Shown here in pieces: positions 46,334-55,920 of a stretch of DNA of 64,000 nt. The DNA is from Xenococcus sp. MO_188.B8 (GTDB lineage: Bacteria > Cyanobacteriota > Cyanobacteriia > Cyanobacteriales > Xenococcaceae): NCBI GenBank assembly GCA_030065615.1, contig JASJDR010000012.1, forward strand, positions 1-64,000. The letters are read 5' to 3'. Below the pieces are notes generated by a model that saw only the letters and a program-made list of their open reading frames with translations, did no database searches and was not told the origin of the DNA. A program made the position numbers and the translations under genes. Position 1 is the first letter of the stretch. Each line of letters begins with the position of its first letter.

Positions 46334-49321
46334 GTGAGCAATTCTCATACAAATGTCCAGATACAAAATCTTCGGGAATTCATCGTTCAAATCCGTCATG
46401 CGACTAGCGATAAGATTGTCGGAACAGGGTTTGTTGTTTCCTTAGATGGCAAAATTGTCACCTGTAAACATGTGGTACGGGATGCCAATAAAGAAAAACG
46501 GGTGACGGAAGGCGTTGAAGTTGGGATTTACTTTCCACAAGTAAAAGACCCAAATCTTAAAACCCACAGGGCAAGCGTTGTGGGTTGTTTCTCGGAATAT
46601 GATGATGATGTGGTTTTGCTGCAATTGATAGGAGATACTCTGTTTTTGTCTTCTAAGCAAGTTGCAGTTTTAGGAACAGCGACTCAATCCTATGGAAATT
46701 CTTTTCGGAGCTACGGATATAAACCATTAGGAGAATTTAGAGCGGGATGGGTTGATGGCAAGATTTTGGGTCATACCGAGCTAAAGCCGTCGTCAAATAA
46801 GAATCTTCAAGTTGATTTTGTAGAATTAAGAACCGATACTATTCGTCCTGGGGTTAGTGGTGCACCTGTTTTAGATGAGCAACGTAATCTAGTTGTGGGC
46901 ATTCTTGCCAAACGTTTTAATCCTGGCGATAATCCAGGAAAATATCTTCAAGCAGGAAATGCTGCTAATGTTGGTTGGGCGGTGGATACTGAAGTTCTTT
47001 CCTTTTTTTCTATGAATCTACCTCTGCAAGAAGTCTTTGTCTCCGAGATTCCAGCATCTCAACCTCCCAGTAAACTTGAACAAACAAAAGAGAAACCATT
47101 GTCTCAACCTGGAATTAAGCTTAATAATGCACCGCCTCCTCTAGAAGAATGGGTGGGACGGAAAGAATTCCTGCAAGATCTCGATGAGGATTGGCAAGAC
47201 TCTCAGCGGCTCATTACGGGATTGATTGGTTTTGGAGGAGAAGGGAAAAGTTCTCTGACTCGTCGTTGGCTGGATGATCTATTGAAAAATAGTTCTTTGC
47301 CTCAACCAAAGGGAGTTTTCTGGTGGGGATTTTATGAAAATAGAAGTGTTGATGAGTTTTTTGAGGCAGTTTTAACATATCTTGTAAAGGGAATCGATCC
47401 CAATTCTTTGCCCTCAGCGAAGGTAAAGGCACAGGTAATCAATGCTATGCTCAAGAGTGGGCGCTATCTGTTTGTCTTGGATGGACTGGAAGTGCTGCAA
47501 CACCAGAATGGGGATGATTACGGATTGCTGAAAAATATTGACCTGCGAGATTGGTTGCGAGATTTTTCGGCGGGTGAACATGAATCTTTCTGCATGATTA
47601 GTAGCCGTGCGCCGTTGCTAGATTTGATTGATTTCACTACCTATACTCATCGGGATTTAGAACGTCTCAGCGTCGATGAAGGGAGGGATCTATTGCGAAA
47701 GCGGAAGGTTGTTGGGACAGATGCTGAACTAGAAAAGGTGGTGCAGGAATGGGATGGTTATGCCTTGGTTCTCAGCTTATTGGGTTCTTATTTGGTAGAT
47801 CGTTTTGAGGGTAAGATAGAGCATCTTAAGGATATTCCTTCTCCTACAGCAGATGAGCCAAAGTATGATCGGGTGCGTCGGGTTTTGCGTCGCTATGATG
47901 AGCATTTGACAGATAAAGAACGAGAATTTCTGGAAGTATTCAGTGCTTTTCGCTTGCCCGTGCCAGAATCAGCATTAGAACCTATGTTTGGGCAGAATTC
48001 TTTTCAAGAATCGTCGATAGTGAAGCAACTGGTGGACTATTGCATCCTGCGCTATAACTCTCAAGCAAAACATTACACTACCCATCCTCTAATCCGCGCT
48101 CACTATCTGGAACATCTTCAAAATAATCTTACTGCTGCAAAGCCAGTCCATAAACGCATTGCTGATTACTATCTTAATAGTTCTGGGGAGACACCAGAAA
48201 ACCCGACGCTAGATAACTTAAACCCTCTCATTGAAGCAGTATATCACCTCTGCCAAGCTGATGATTACGATCAGGCATTTAAAATAAATTGGGAGCGTAT
48301 AAACCAGTATGATAACTTCTTGATAACACAAAAACTTGGAGCGTACGAAACAGATCTAGTTTTGATACAGACATTTTTCCCTAAGGGTGACACTTCTCAA
48401 GAACCACAGGTAAGCACTCCTAAGGCAAAAAGTTGGATACTGAACCAAGTAGGCTTATGCCTTATGAACCTTGGACGCATGAGTGAAGCACTGCCTTTTT
48501 ATGAGCGCAGCAATGCGATCGCTGTCAGCGAAGAAGACTGGGAAAACGCTGGCAAAGGCTACCAAAACTTGGCAGGTCTGTATGTCTATCTTGGCAAACT
48601 CACCGTCAGCGCAGAGGCATCAAGTGAAGCTCTGTACCTTGCTCGTCGTGCAGAGAATAAGAAGGATGAGTCAAATTCGTTAGCGGATCAGGGGTGGGTT
48701 GCTCATTTACAGGGAGATTTAGAAACAGCCAGTTCAGCATTCCAGCGTGCACAGGTATTACAACGGGAAATGAAGCAAAATATACCCTATCTGTATAGCT
48801 TCTGGGGCATCCTACACGCTAACCATCTGCGACGTATAGGAGACCCAGAATATGCCCGCCAAGTTACAGAAATAAATCTAGAGATCAGTAATCAGGAGCA
48901 CTCGCTTACTTTTATCAGCCAATGTCACCGTGTTTTAGGAGATTTAGATGCCGATGCAGGTAACCATGACAACGCCCAGTTTCATTATCAGGAAGCATTA
49001 AAAATTGCTCACAGCATTACTGATCAACCTACTCTAATTGAAGTTTTTCTTTGCCATGGACGCTGGTTAGCTAAAAGAGGTGAAGTAGCAGCAGCTCGTC
49101 GAGACTTAGATGAAGCATTGAATTACGCCGTTGCTGGAGGTTATCGCATCTACGAAGCTGATATTCGAGTGGGTTTAGCCTGGGCACATCTGGCAGCAGA
49201 CAATCATTCAGTAGCCCAAAAGGAAGCAGAGAAAGCAAAGCGCATGAGTGAAGAGATGGGTTATCACTGGGGGCAGGTGGATGCACAAGAGGTGTTGGAA
49301 AGGTTAGAGACCTCTCCCTAG
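46334..49321 (+). CDS. Trypsin-STAND NTPase-TPR protein (predicted conflict system)
   Basis: 995 aa, GTG start. A trypsin-like domain (1-225) has the triad His46 (T-C-K-H-V-V), Asp92 (D-D-V-V-L-L) and Ser175 (P-G-V-S-G-A-P-V). A Pro-rich linker (235-270) precedes a STAND/NB-ARC-like NTPase: V-G-R-K-E-F-L, Walker A G-F-G-G-E-G-K-S-S (Lys305), Walker B Y-L-F-V-L-D-G-L-E (Asp383), M-I-S-S-R sensor. A winged-helix region and about eight TPR-like repeats (600-990) follow. Read as a signal-gated protease of the STAND immune type: TPRs sense, NTPase oligomerises, protease acts. Confidence 0.88.
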   Translation: MSNSHTNVQIQNLREFIVQIRHATSDKIVGTGFVVSLDGKIVTCKHVVRDANKEKRVTEGVEVGIYFPQVKDPNLKTHRASVVGCFSEYDDDVVLLQLIGDTLFLSSKQVAVLGTATQSYGNSFRSYGYKPLGEFRAGWVDGKILGHTELKPSSNKNLQVDFVELRTDTIRPGVSGAPVLDEQRNLVVGILAKRFNPGDNPGKYLQAGNAANVGWAVDTEVLSFFSMNLPLQEVFVSEIPASQPPSKLEQTKEKPLSQPGIKLNNAPPPLEEWVGRKEFLQDLDEDWQDSQRLITGLIGFGGEGKSSLTRRWLDDLLKNSSLPQPKGVFWWGFYENRSVDEFFEAVLTYLVKGIDPNSLPSAKVKAQVINAMLKSGRYLFVLDGLEVLQHQNGDDYGLLKNIDLRDWLRDFSAGEHESFCMISSRAPLLDLIDFTTYTHRDLERLSVDEGRDLLRKRKVVGTDAELEKVVQEWDGYALVLSLLGSYLVDRFEGKIEHLKDIPSPTADEPKYDRVRRVLRRYDEHLTDKEREFLEVFSAFRLPVPESALEPMFGQNSFQESSIVKQLVDYCILRYNSQAKHYTTHPLIRAHYLEHLQNNLTAAKPVHKRIADYYLNSSGETPENPTLDNLNPLIEAVYHLCQADDYDQAFKINWERINQYDNFLITQKLGAYETDLVLIQTFFPKGDTSQEPQVSTPKAKSWILNQVGLCLMNLGRMSEALPFYERSNAIAVSEEDWENAGKGYQNLAGLYVYLGKLTVSAEASSEALYLARRAENKKDESNSLADQGWVAHLQGDLETASSAFQRAQVLQREMKQNIPYLYSFWGILHANHLRRIGDPEYARQVTEINLEISNQEHSLTFISQCHRVLGDLDADAGNHDNAQFHYQEALKIAHSITDQPTLIEVFLCHGRWLAKRGEVAAARRDLDEALNYAVAGGYRIYEADIRVGLAWAHLAADNHSVAQKEAEKAKRMSEEMGYHWGQVDAQEVLERLETSP

Positions 49322-49342
49322 CCCTCTCCTGTTAGGAGAGGG
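49322..49342. repeat. REP-like hairpin after the STAND gene
   Basis: A perfect stem CCCTCTCCT / AGGAGAGGG with a GTT loop, directly after the stop codon. Similar hairpins are dispersed in cyanobacteria. No T-tract, so termination is uncertain. Confidence 0.7.
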
Positions 49343-49379
49343 AACAAATTTAATTTCTAAATTGGAGGATGCGAGAAGA

Positions 49380-50017
49380 CTAAAAAAGTTTTTCTAGAGA
49401 CACTGGTAAATCTGGAAAAGCTAAAGACGCTAATTCTCCTTGCTCCCAAACCCAATAATCTAAGTAATCATTGCCTTGGGGATTACGGAAAACATGAATT
49501 TTTTTACTAGCTAAATCCAAGACCCAATATTCTGGAATATTCGCAGCAGCATAAATTGATTTTTTCAGTTCCAAATCTTTTTGCAAGCTGGTATTGGCAA
49601 CTTCTACCAGCCAATAAATATCTTCTGGGTAAGGATGATGTCTAGTACCGCTGCGCGGAAGTCAAGAGTCAAAAGTCAAAAGTCAAAAGTCTTTTAGCAC
49701 AAAGGTTTCAAGCTTTTTAAATGGGTGTTGTATTTACGCCCAAGTCCACTAGATTCGGGAAGCCTAACGATTGCAATATCTGGTTCAGGCTCAGAATCGG
49801 CTAAAGTTATTGCGCCATTAAATCTCACTTCAGCTTTTCCCTTCAATAAATCTTCTAAATATCTCACTCCCCGCTTTGCTGTATTGTAATGTAGCGGTGA
49901 TTCTGTACTCATCTCAACTATTTCTCCCGCTAGCAACTCTACAGATTGGTCATTCAATATCTGAGCTTTAATCATTTGATGATATTGAACAACTGACCAT
50001 TTAGCTAGGGTTTTCAT
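49380..50017 (-). pseudogene. Uma2-family endonuclease gene broken by a small insertion
   Basis: The N-terminal part (50017-49753; K-W-S-V-V-Q-Y-H-Q-M to P-D-I-A-I-V-R-L-P-E-S) and C-terminal part (49641-49380; H-H-P-Y-P-E-D-I-Y-W-L-V-E-V-A-N, then I-P-E-Y-W-V-L-D) together form a normal-sized Uma2/DUF820 protein of about 175 aa. Between them about 103 bp have been inserted, flanked by CTAG at 49642-49645 and 49749-49752. The insert brings a frameshift and a stop. Removing it with one CTAG restores P-E-S-R-H-H-P-Y in frame. Uma2 proteins belong to the PD-(D/E)xK fold; function unknown. Confidence 0.85.
49642..49752 (-). mobile_element. ~103-bp non-autonomous insertion (MITE-like)
   Basis: The region between CTAG direct repeats inside the Uma2 gene. 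On the minus strand it starts G-G-A-C-T-T-G-G-G with a short inverted repeat GGGCGT/ACACCC region, runs through four copies of a CTTTTGA-type heptamer (49661-49692) and ends GCGCAGCGGTACTAG. The last 24 nt match 107-130 of the window exactly. No coding capacity, so it would need a transposase in trans. Confidence 0.65.
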
Positions 50018-50313
50018 CGCTGGATACTGAATTACGTAACGGGCAATTATTCTACTATTGTATTAATGTATTGAAGTTGCGCTCAAGGAAATCAGCGATC
50101 GCCTTTTCCGTCTACCTATTCCAATTTGCTAATCTTCAATTATCTCAATTCCCTGTTCCTTTTGGCAAAATCACTGATACAAGAAAGCCAAATATGGCGA
50201 TCGCCTATTGCCTATTCTAGCAAAACGCGATCGCTTTTTCGGGCTCACTATTCCAACTTTCTCAACTGAAAACTAAATAACCTAACCCTGTAAGTTCATC
50301 CCTGATGCTTCAT

Positions 50314-51345
50314 TTAGTCTTCCGCAAAAATATAACGACGTAACTCAGAAGGATCGGGTTCGGGGCTATTTTCTGCAAACTCTACTGCATCATCAATAAC
50401 AGCTTGTATTTTCTGATCGATATCTTTCAGCTCTTGGGCTGTGGCTAATTTTTTCTTAGTTAGATAATCAGCAAACCTAGTAATGGGATCTCGCGCCGCC
50501 CAAAATTCTTTTTCTTCAGCAGAGCGTAATTCATCAGGATCAGCTAGAGAATGACCTCGAAAACGGTACGTAAGAGCTTCAATGAGAGTTGGTCCTTCTC
50601 CAGCACGAGCACGTTCAACTGCTTCTTGAGCTGCAGATCTCACTGCTAAAACATCCATCCCATCAACTTCACAGCCCGCCATATTAAAGACGCTAGCTTT
50701 TTTATAGATTTCTGGTTGAGAAGTAGCGCGATCGTGAGCCATGCCAATCGCCCATTTATTATTTTCTACTACATAAATAATTGGTAATTTCCATAAGGCG
50801 GACATGTTTAAACATTCAAAAAATTGACCATTATTACTGGCACCATCCCCAAAGAAACAAGCGGTGACTTGATCTGCATTGGCATCTCCTAGAGCATCTT
50901 TGCGATATTTACTCTGAAAAGCTGCTCCCATGGCGACGGGAATTCCTTCAGCCACAAAGGCATAACCACCTAAAAGTTTATGTTCAGCGGAAAACATATG
51001 CATCGATCCACCACGCCCTTTACTACAGCCCGTGGCTTTACCAAATAATTCTGCCATCACTTCTCTAGCAGGAACCCCTGCACTCAAGGCATGAACGTGA
51101 TCGCGATAGGTACTACTGACAAAGTCTTCATCACGACGCATGGCTCGAATGACTCCTGTAGATACTGCTTCTTGACCATTGTAGAGATGGACAAAACCAA
51201 ACATTCTGCCTCTATAGTACATCTCGGCACATTTATCCTCAAATAAGCGCCCCAATACCATATCTTCATAGAGCATTAAACCTTCTTCTTTAGTAATTTT
51301 GATTGAAGAGTAGTCAAATTTAGGGACAGTTCTTTCAGCAGCCAT
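50314..51345 (-). CDS. pdhA: Pyruvate dehydrogenase E1 component, alpha subunit
   Basis: 343 aa. Thiamine-diphosphate-binding subunit of the pyruvate dehydrogenase complex, making acetyl-CoA with PdhB, E2 and E3. The ThDP/Mg motif G-D-G-A-S-N-N (about residues 166-172), the phosphorylation-loop-like [12 protein letters not shown] and G-G-S-M-H-M-F are all present. Length normal. Other pdh genes are not adjacent, usual in cyanobacteria. Confidence 0.95.
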   Translation of the reverse strand: MAAERTVPKFDYSSIKITKEEGLMLYEDMVLGRLFEDKCAEMYYRGRMFGFVHLYNGQEAVSTGVIRAMRRDEDFVSSTYRDHVHALSAGVPAREVMAELFGKATGCSKGRGGSMHMFSAEHKLLGGYAFVAEGIPVAMGAAFQSKYRKDALGDANADQVTACFFGDGASNNGQFFECLNMSALWKLPIIYVVENNKWAIGMAHDRATSQPEIYKKASVFNMAGCEVDGMDVLAVRSAAQEAVERARAGEGPTLIEALTYRFRGHSLADPDELRSAEEKEFWAARDPITRFADYLTKKKLATAQELKDIDQKIQAVIDDAVEFAENSPEPDPSELRRYIFAED

Positions 51346-51488
51346 AGAGTCTATAAGTATCTAGAATATTAATACAAATTTCACTTGCAATTTTATATCC
51401 TCGCTTATTTAGTGCGACTTGGCAATTAAAGAATGAGAGATAGAAATGTGAAATTTTCCAGTATCTGCCCATTTCAAGTGGTGTGATT

Positions 51489-53015
51489 TTAATATTTTTT
51501 ATCTAGCCACTTTGGATAAACGGTATTCCTGGTTAATGCTTGATGAGTATTCCCATCAATAGAAGTCATAGTATCAGTAATACTTTTGACTAAACGAATA
51601 GCTTTTTTGCGTTCTTCAATAAACTGAATTATTTCTGAAGCGAATTTAGGATTTATTTGGATGAGATTGACAATTACTTCAGCCGGAATAACCGCTAATT
51701 CAACATCATTATCAGCAATTGCTGTAATAGGGCTAACTTCACCAGGGTAGAGCGCCATTTGTCCAAACACATCGCCTACTCCAAACTGTTTATCTGTACG
51801 AATTGACCCTTGATGATCTGTTACCAGTGATTGAACTCGACCTTTGTAAATAGAATAAAGTCCTGCATCTGGTAGACCTTCTTTGGTAATTAACTCTCCA
51901 GAGCCATAAACTTTAAATTGGGATGTGCTTGCTAGTTGTTCGATTTGAGTATCATCGAGATTAAAGAAATAGGATAGGGAGCGCAAATAAGCAAACATTT
52001 CTGACTGACGATTTTTCATGATCTGAGGTACTGCGCCAGGAAATTGATTATGGACTGGAACTTCGTATCTTACAGCCTGGGGATAAGCAATGGTAAAACC
52101 TTCGCGTTTAACCAAATAATAAAATTTAGCTAATAGGGTAGAGCCCGCAACCAGACCGTTTAAGCCTGGCACTGTCAAATACCACAGGTCATAATTAATG
52201 GCATAATCTCCGTAGGAACTAATAACGGCATACCCACTACCGGGTTTAATCTCTGAGACTCCATCGGTCAAGCTATGGAGAGCAGGAATAACCTTATTAG
52301 GAGAGTCATCGTATGATAAGCTCACAGAAATTTTTTCCAATCTGGCTTTTGAACCTTCATTATTAATGGCTACCTTTGATAAAGCAGCGTTCGGTACAAT
52401 AATTTTCACAAAACCACTATCCAAAGTAACTGCCCACCAATTCTGATCTATTACATGCCCTCCCGAACCATCAAACTCGATCCAATCACCTATTTTAAAC
52501 GGCTTAGAAAACAGTAAAAGAAATCCCGATACCAAATTGCTTAAAGTATCTTGCAATGCCAGACCTACTGCTAAAGAACCAACCCCCAAAGCAGTAGTCA
52601 AGCTACTAATGTCAACTCCCCAGATTCCTGAGATCAAGTAATAGCCAATTCCTAGAATTACCAATGCTCTTGCTACTTGAAAAAAAAGATTAGGAACTTG
52701 TACTTGAAATTGTTTTTCAGGTTTTTTGGTAGTTAAGATGGCATTGATGAAGGCAATACCCACCAAAATAATTGTCACCCAAGTAATAGATTCCACTATC
52801 CGCACCGAGTCCTCCGTCTTGGCAATTGCCAAGAGTTCTCGCATGACCAATAGTACTGCTAGGGGTGGTAATACATATTGCTTGAGTTTTCTAATCGCAT
52901 TTGCCAGTGGATGTTGTTGTCGTTTTAATTGTTCAGCTAATTCTCCTAATAAAATACTGAGGAAAGGAAATCCAATTCCTAGAGTTAGCAGCCACGAAAT
53001 AAAAGTTTTATCCAT
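51489..53015 (-). CDS. MscS-type channel with C-terminal cyclic-nucleotide-binding domain
   Basis: 508 aa from ATG 53015 (TTG upstream less likely). Five N-terminal TM helices; the MscS pore region A-L-G-V-G-S-L-A-V-G-L-A-L-Q-D-T-L-S-N-L-V-S-G (about 155-177) and beta domain P-F-K-I-G-D-W-I. The C-terminal 130 residues form a cNMP-binding-like barrel (F-K-V-Y-G-S-G-E-L-I-T-K-E-G, S-I-Y-K-G-R-V, V-G-D-V-F-G-Q-M-A-L-Y-P-G). This matches bacterial cyclic-nucleotide-gated MscS relatives. The canonical Arg of the phosphate cassette is not obvious (P-G-E-V-S-P-I-T-A), so ligand binding is uncertain. Divergent from the cyclase-like receptor. Confidence 0.87.
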   Translation of the reverse strand: MDKTFISWLLTLGIGFPFLSILLGELAEQLKRQQHPLANAIRKLKQYVLPPLAVLLVMRELLAIAKTEDSVRIVESITWVTIILVGIAFINAILTTKKPEKQFQVQVPNLFFQVARALVILGIGYYLISGIWGVDISSLTTALGVGSLAVGLALQDTLSNLVSGFLLLFSKPFKIGDWIEFDGSGGHVIDQNWWAVTLDSGFVKIIVPNAALSKVAINNEGSKARLEKISVSLSYDDSPNKVIPALHSLTDGVSEIKPGSGYAVISSYGDYAINYDLWYLTVPGLNGLVAGSTLLAKFYYLVKREGFTIAYPQAVRYEVPVHNQFPGAVPQIMKNRQSEMFAYLRSLSYFFNLDDTQIEQLASTSQFKVYGSGELITKEGLPDAGLYSIYKGRVQSLVTDHQGSIRTDKQFGVGDVFGQMALYPGEVSPITAIADNDVELAVIPAEVIVNLIQINPKFASEIIQFIEERKKAIRLVKSITDTMTSIDGNTHQALTRNTVYPKWLDKKY

Positions 53016-53297
53016 AATGCTCTCTTTTTTGTTACCTTTTCCAGTAACCAAGTAATAAAAAACTAAATTATCTATCAAAAATAAGGTTGAAATTAACTTA
53101 TGACATGAATTAAATCATGAAACTCTCAGCAATAAATAATGATTATTGAAAATGTCTAATTAAGACGAAATCCCCCACAATGAATGGTAGGTTGCATAAT
53201 TAAACGAAGATTACTCAGGGAAATTTCTCTATTTTAATTTTCCAAGTTAATAACAGAGGGATTACAACTGTATAAAAATGTCCAAATTATTGAATGT

Positions 53298-55865
53298 ATG
53301 TCGCTGTTAAATAAATTCACGATCAAATCTCGACTGGTAAGCTTGCTTTTAGGAGTGAGTTTGAGCTCACTTTTAATTGCAGGAATATTAAGTTATTTAC
53401 AATTTAGAAGTGCCATTCAAAAACAAGTTTTTGAGAAACTAGTAGGGTTGAGGGCTACTAAAAAGAATAAGATTGAGATGTATATGCAAAACTTGCGGAG
53501 TCATGTGGAAACTTTGAGTGAAGATCCCATGGTAGTCTCTTCAATGGTAGAATTTAACTATGCCTATGGATCTCTTGAAAATGAGATTATTCCTGCTGAG
53601 TGGTCAGAAGCTATTGAATATTATTACAAAACCAAATTTCTCCCTCAACTCTCAGAAAACATCCAAGGAGAGCCAATTTTTGCCAACTATAATCCGCCAA
53701 CTCAAGTAAGTCAATATTTGCAGTATTACTACATTGCGAATAATTCTTTTCCTGTGGGAGAAAAATCAAAACTAACCAAATCTAGAGATGATAGCGACTA
53801 CACTAAGTTTCACAATAAATACCATCCTCTTTTTCGTAATTTACTACAAAAGTTTGGTTACTATGATTTATATTTGATTGATTTTGGCAGTGGAGAAATT
53901 GTCTACTCTGTAGAAAAAAAAACTGACTACGCTACTAGTTTAGACCGTGGTGCCTATCGTCGTAGTGGTCTAGCTGAAGTCGTGGAAGCAGTGCGAGATA
54001 ATCCGGGAAAGGGTTTTGTTCAAATAGTAGATTTTGAACCTTATGCTCCTGCTTATGGCACATCAGCAGCTTTCTTCGCCGCCCCTATTTATAATGGCCC
54101 CCATTTGGTAGGAATTCTAGCAGTTCAATTACCAATTGATAAGATTAATTCTATTTTGTCTGGCAATAAAAATTGGCAAGAGGAAGGTTTAGGGAAAACA
54201 GGACAAGTTTATATAGTAGGCTCAGATTTGCTAATGCGTTCTGATTCTCGCTTGCTGTTAGAAGATGCTGAAAAATATTTCAAAAACTTGAATCAAACAA
54301 AAATTCCTAGTCAAATTATTAATTTAATTAAACAATTAAAGACTTCAATTTTATTGCAGTCGGTAGAAACTACAGCTGCAAAATCAGCAATTAATGGTGT
54401 TTCAGGAATAGAAATTATCGATGATTATCGAGGTGTTCCTGTAATTAGTGCCTATGCACCCCTTAGAATTGAAGGTTTAAAATGGAGCTTGATTGCTGAA
54501 ATTGAGCGTTCAGAGGCTTTTCAGCCAATACTTGCTTTTCAAATATACTTTAGTATCTTGGTTGTTATTCTGTTGCTCTTAATAACTTGGTTAGCTGATT
54601 TGACATCTCATAACTTTGTTAAACCGATCCAAACTTTAATTGATGCTGCACAACAAATTAAGGAAGGGAAAAATATCAAAGTTGCATTAGATCGCCAAGA
54701 TGAATTAGGTGAATTAGGAAATATATTTAGTGACATTGCCGAGGAAATGAATACTCAGCAACAACTTTTAGCAAAAAAGAAGCAAGAAAATGAAACTTTT
54801 CTGGCCAATATTTTACCGCCAAACGCGATCACTCAATTCCAAAATGGGGAAAAGCAAATTGCTGATTCTCTTGCGAAGGTTACTATTTTATATGCCAAAA
54901 TAGTTGGTATTAACAGCCTGTCTCAGGAAAAGTCGGCCACAGAAGTGAGTGTCATTTTAAACCAGTTAGTAGTTACTTGCGATCGCTATGCAGGGGAATA
55001 TGGTTTAGAAAAACAAAATACGATTTGGGGTAACTATGTCGCTGTTTGTGGTTTATCTGAAAGTCATTTAGACCAACAAGAGAGGACTGTTAATTTTACC
55101 TTTAAAATGATCGAAGCAATCGAACAAATTAATCGAGAGTACCAAGTTTACCTAGGTTGGCGAATTGCTATTCACTCGGGTAAATTAATGTCAGGAATTG
55201 TGGGAGATGAGAAATTCTCCTATAAGCTCTGGGGGACAACTGCAGATATTGTTACCAATCTCAATGCTCAAGGATTTTACAATAGCATTATAGTTACTGA
55301 ATCAATTAAAAATCGTTTGTCAGACAGTTATTTATTCGTGCCATCCGAGGCGATTAAAGTTGAAGATGCAGAAACAATCGCTACTTGGATGCTGATCTCT
55401 ACTACTAGCTCTTTCTCTCAACAAATACAATTAGTGCAGAAATCTTGTACGAAATTAATGTCTCAAGCTGATGCTACAGCTAAACTATTCTCCGAACGAC
55501 TGTTGGCAATAGCACCTCAAGTTTGTTTGGTGTTCCAAAGTAATTTAAACAGCCAGCCAACAAAACTTATGGATACATTGCAAGTTGCAGTTAATGGTTT
55601 AAGTAATTTACCAGAACTTTTCTCTACTGTTCAAGATTTAGGTCGCAGATATGCAAATTATGAAGTTATAGAAGAAGAATATAAATCTGTAGGTGAAGTT
55701 TTAATTTGGACATTGGAACAGAAACTTGGTGAAGATTTTACCCCAGAAGTAAAGCAAGGTTGGATTTATGTATATACTTTATTGAGTTTGGTAATGCGAG
55801 ATGCTGCTAAATCTACAAAATATAGTCAAAACTTATCTTTAACTATAGAGAAAGAAGAATTATAA
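53298..55865 (+). CDS. Cache-HAMP receptor with pseudo-cyclase and globin-like domains
   Basis: 855 aa. TM (about 12-35), double-Cache sensor (about 40-400), TM (about 410-432), HAMP (about 435-488). Class III cyclase-like domain (about 500-695): metal Asp sites are Lys534 (Y-A-K-I-V-G) and Gly578 (T-I-W-G-N-Y); the transition-state Asn and Arg positions are Asp650 and Asn654. A C-terminal globin-like domain (about 715-840) aligns with flavohaemoglobin globins (T-L-Q-V-A-V-N-G-L, Y-K-S-V-G-E-V-L-I-W-T-L-E), but the proximal His is Tyr785 (G-R-R-Y) and B10 Tyr is Ser. Probably a non-catalytic regulator. 55 bp before the lipoprotein gene. Confidence 0.82.
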   Translation: MSLLNKFTIKSRLVSLLLGVSLSSLLIAGILSYLQFRSAIQKQVFEKLVGLRATKKNKIEMYMQNLRSHVETLSEDPMVVSSMVEFNYAYGSLENEIIPAEWSEAIEYYYKTKFLPQLSENIQGEPIFANYNPPTQVSQYLQYYYIANNSFPVGEKSKLTKSRDDSDYTKFHNKYHPLFRNLLQKFGYYDLYLIDFGSGEIVYSVEKKTDYATSLDRGAYRRSGLAEVVEAVRDNPGKGFVQIVDFEPYAPAYGTSAAFFAAPIYNGPHLVGILAVQLPIDKINSILSGNKNWQEEGLGKTGQVYIVGSDLLMRSDSRLLLEDAEKYFKNLNQTKIPSQIINLIKQLKTSILLQSVETTAAKSAINGVSGIEIIDDYRGVPVISAYAPLRIEGLKWSLIAEIERSEAFQPILAFQIYFSILVVILLLLITWLADLTSHNFVKPIQTLIDAAQQIKEGKNIKVALDRQDELGELGNIFSDIAEEMNTQQQLLAKKKQENETFLANILPPNAITQFQNGEKQIADSLAKVTILYAKIVGINSLSQEKSATEVSVILNQLVVTCDRYAGEYGLEKQNTIWGNYVAVCGLSESHLDQQERTVNFTFKMIEAIEQINREYQVYLGWRIAIHSGKLMSGIVGDEKFSYKLWGTTADIVTNLNAQGFYNSIIVTESIKNRLSDSYLFVPSEAIKVEDAETIATWMLISTTSSFSQQIQLVQKSCTKLMSQADATAKLFSERLLAIAPQVCLVFQSNLNSQPTKLMDTLQVAVNGLSNLPELFSTVQDLGRRYANYEVIEEEYKSVGEVLIWTLEQKLGEDFTPEVKQGWIYVYTLLSLVMRDAAKSTKYSQNLSLTIEKEEL

Positions 55866-55920
55866 AAACTCAAGTCTACGTTTAATTATTGTTTATTTTG
55901 TCTAGTTTATAAGTTTTAAT

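Noticed and set aside
49661-49692. CRISPR-like repeat array
   Set aside because: The repeats are directly adjacent heptamers without spacers; no CRISPR array or cas gene was found anywhere in the window.
49380-50017. Two separate small Uma2-type genes
   Set aside because: The halves are complementary N- and C-terminal parts of one protein and rejoin in frame when the ~103-bp insert is removed.
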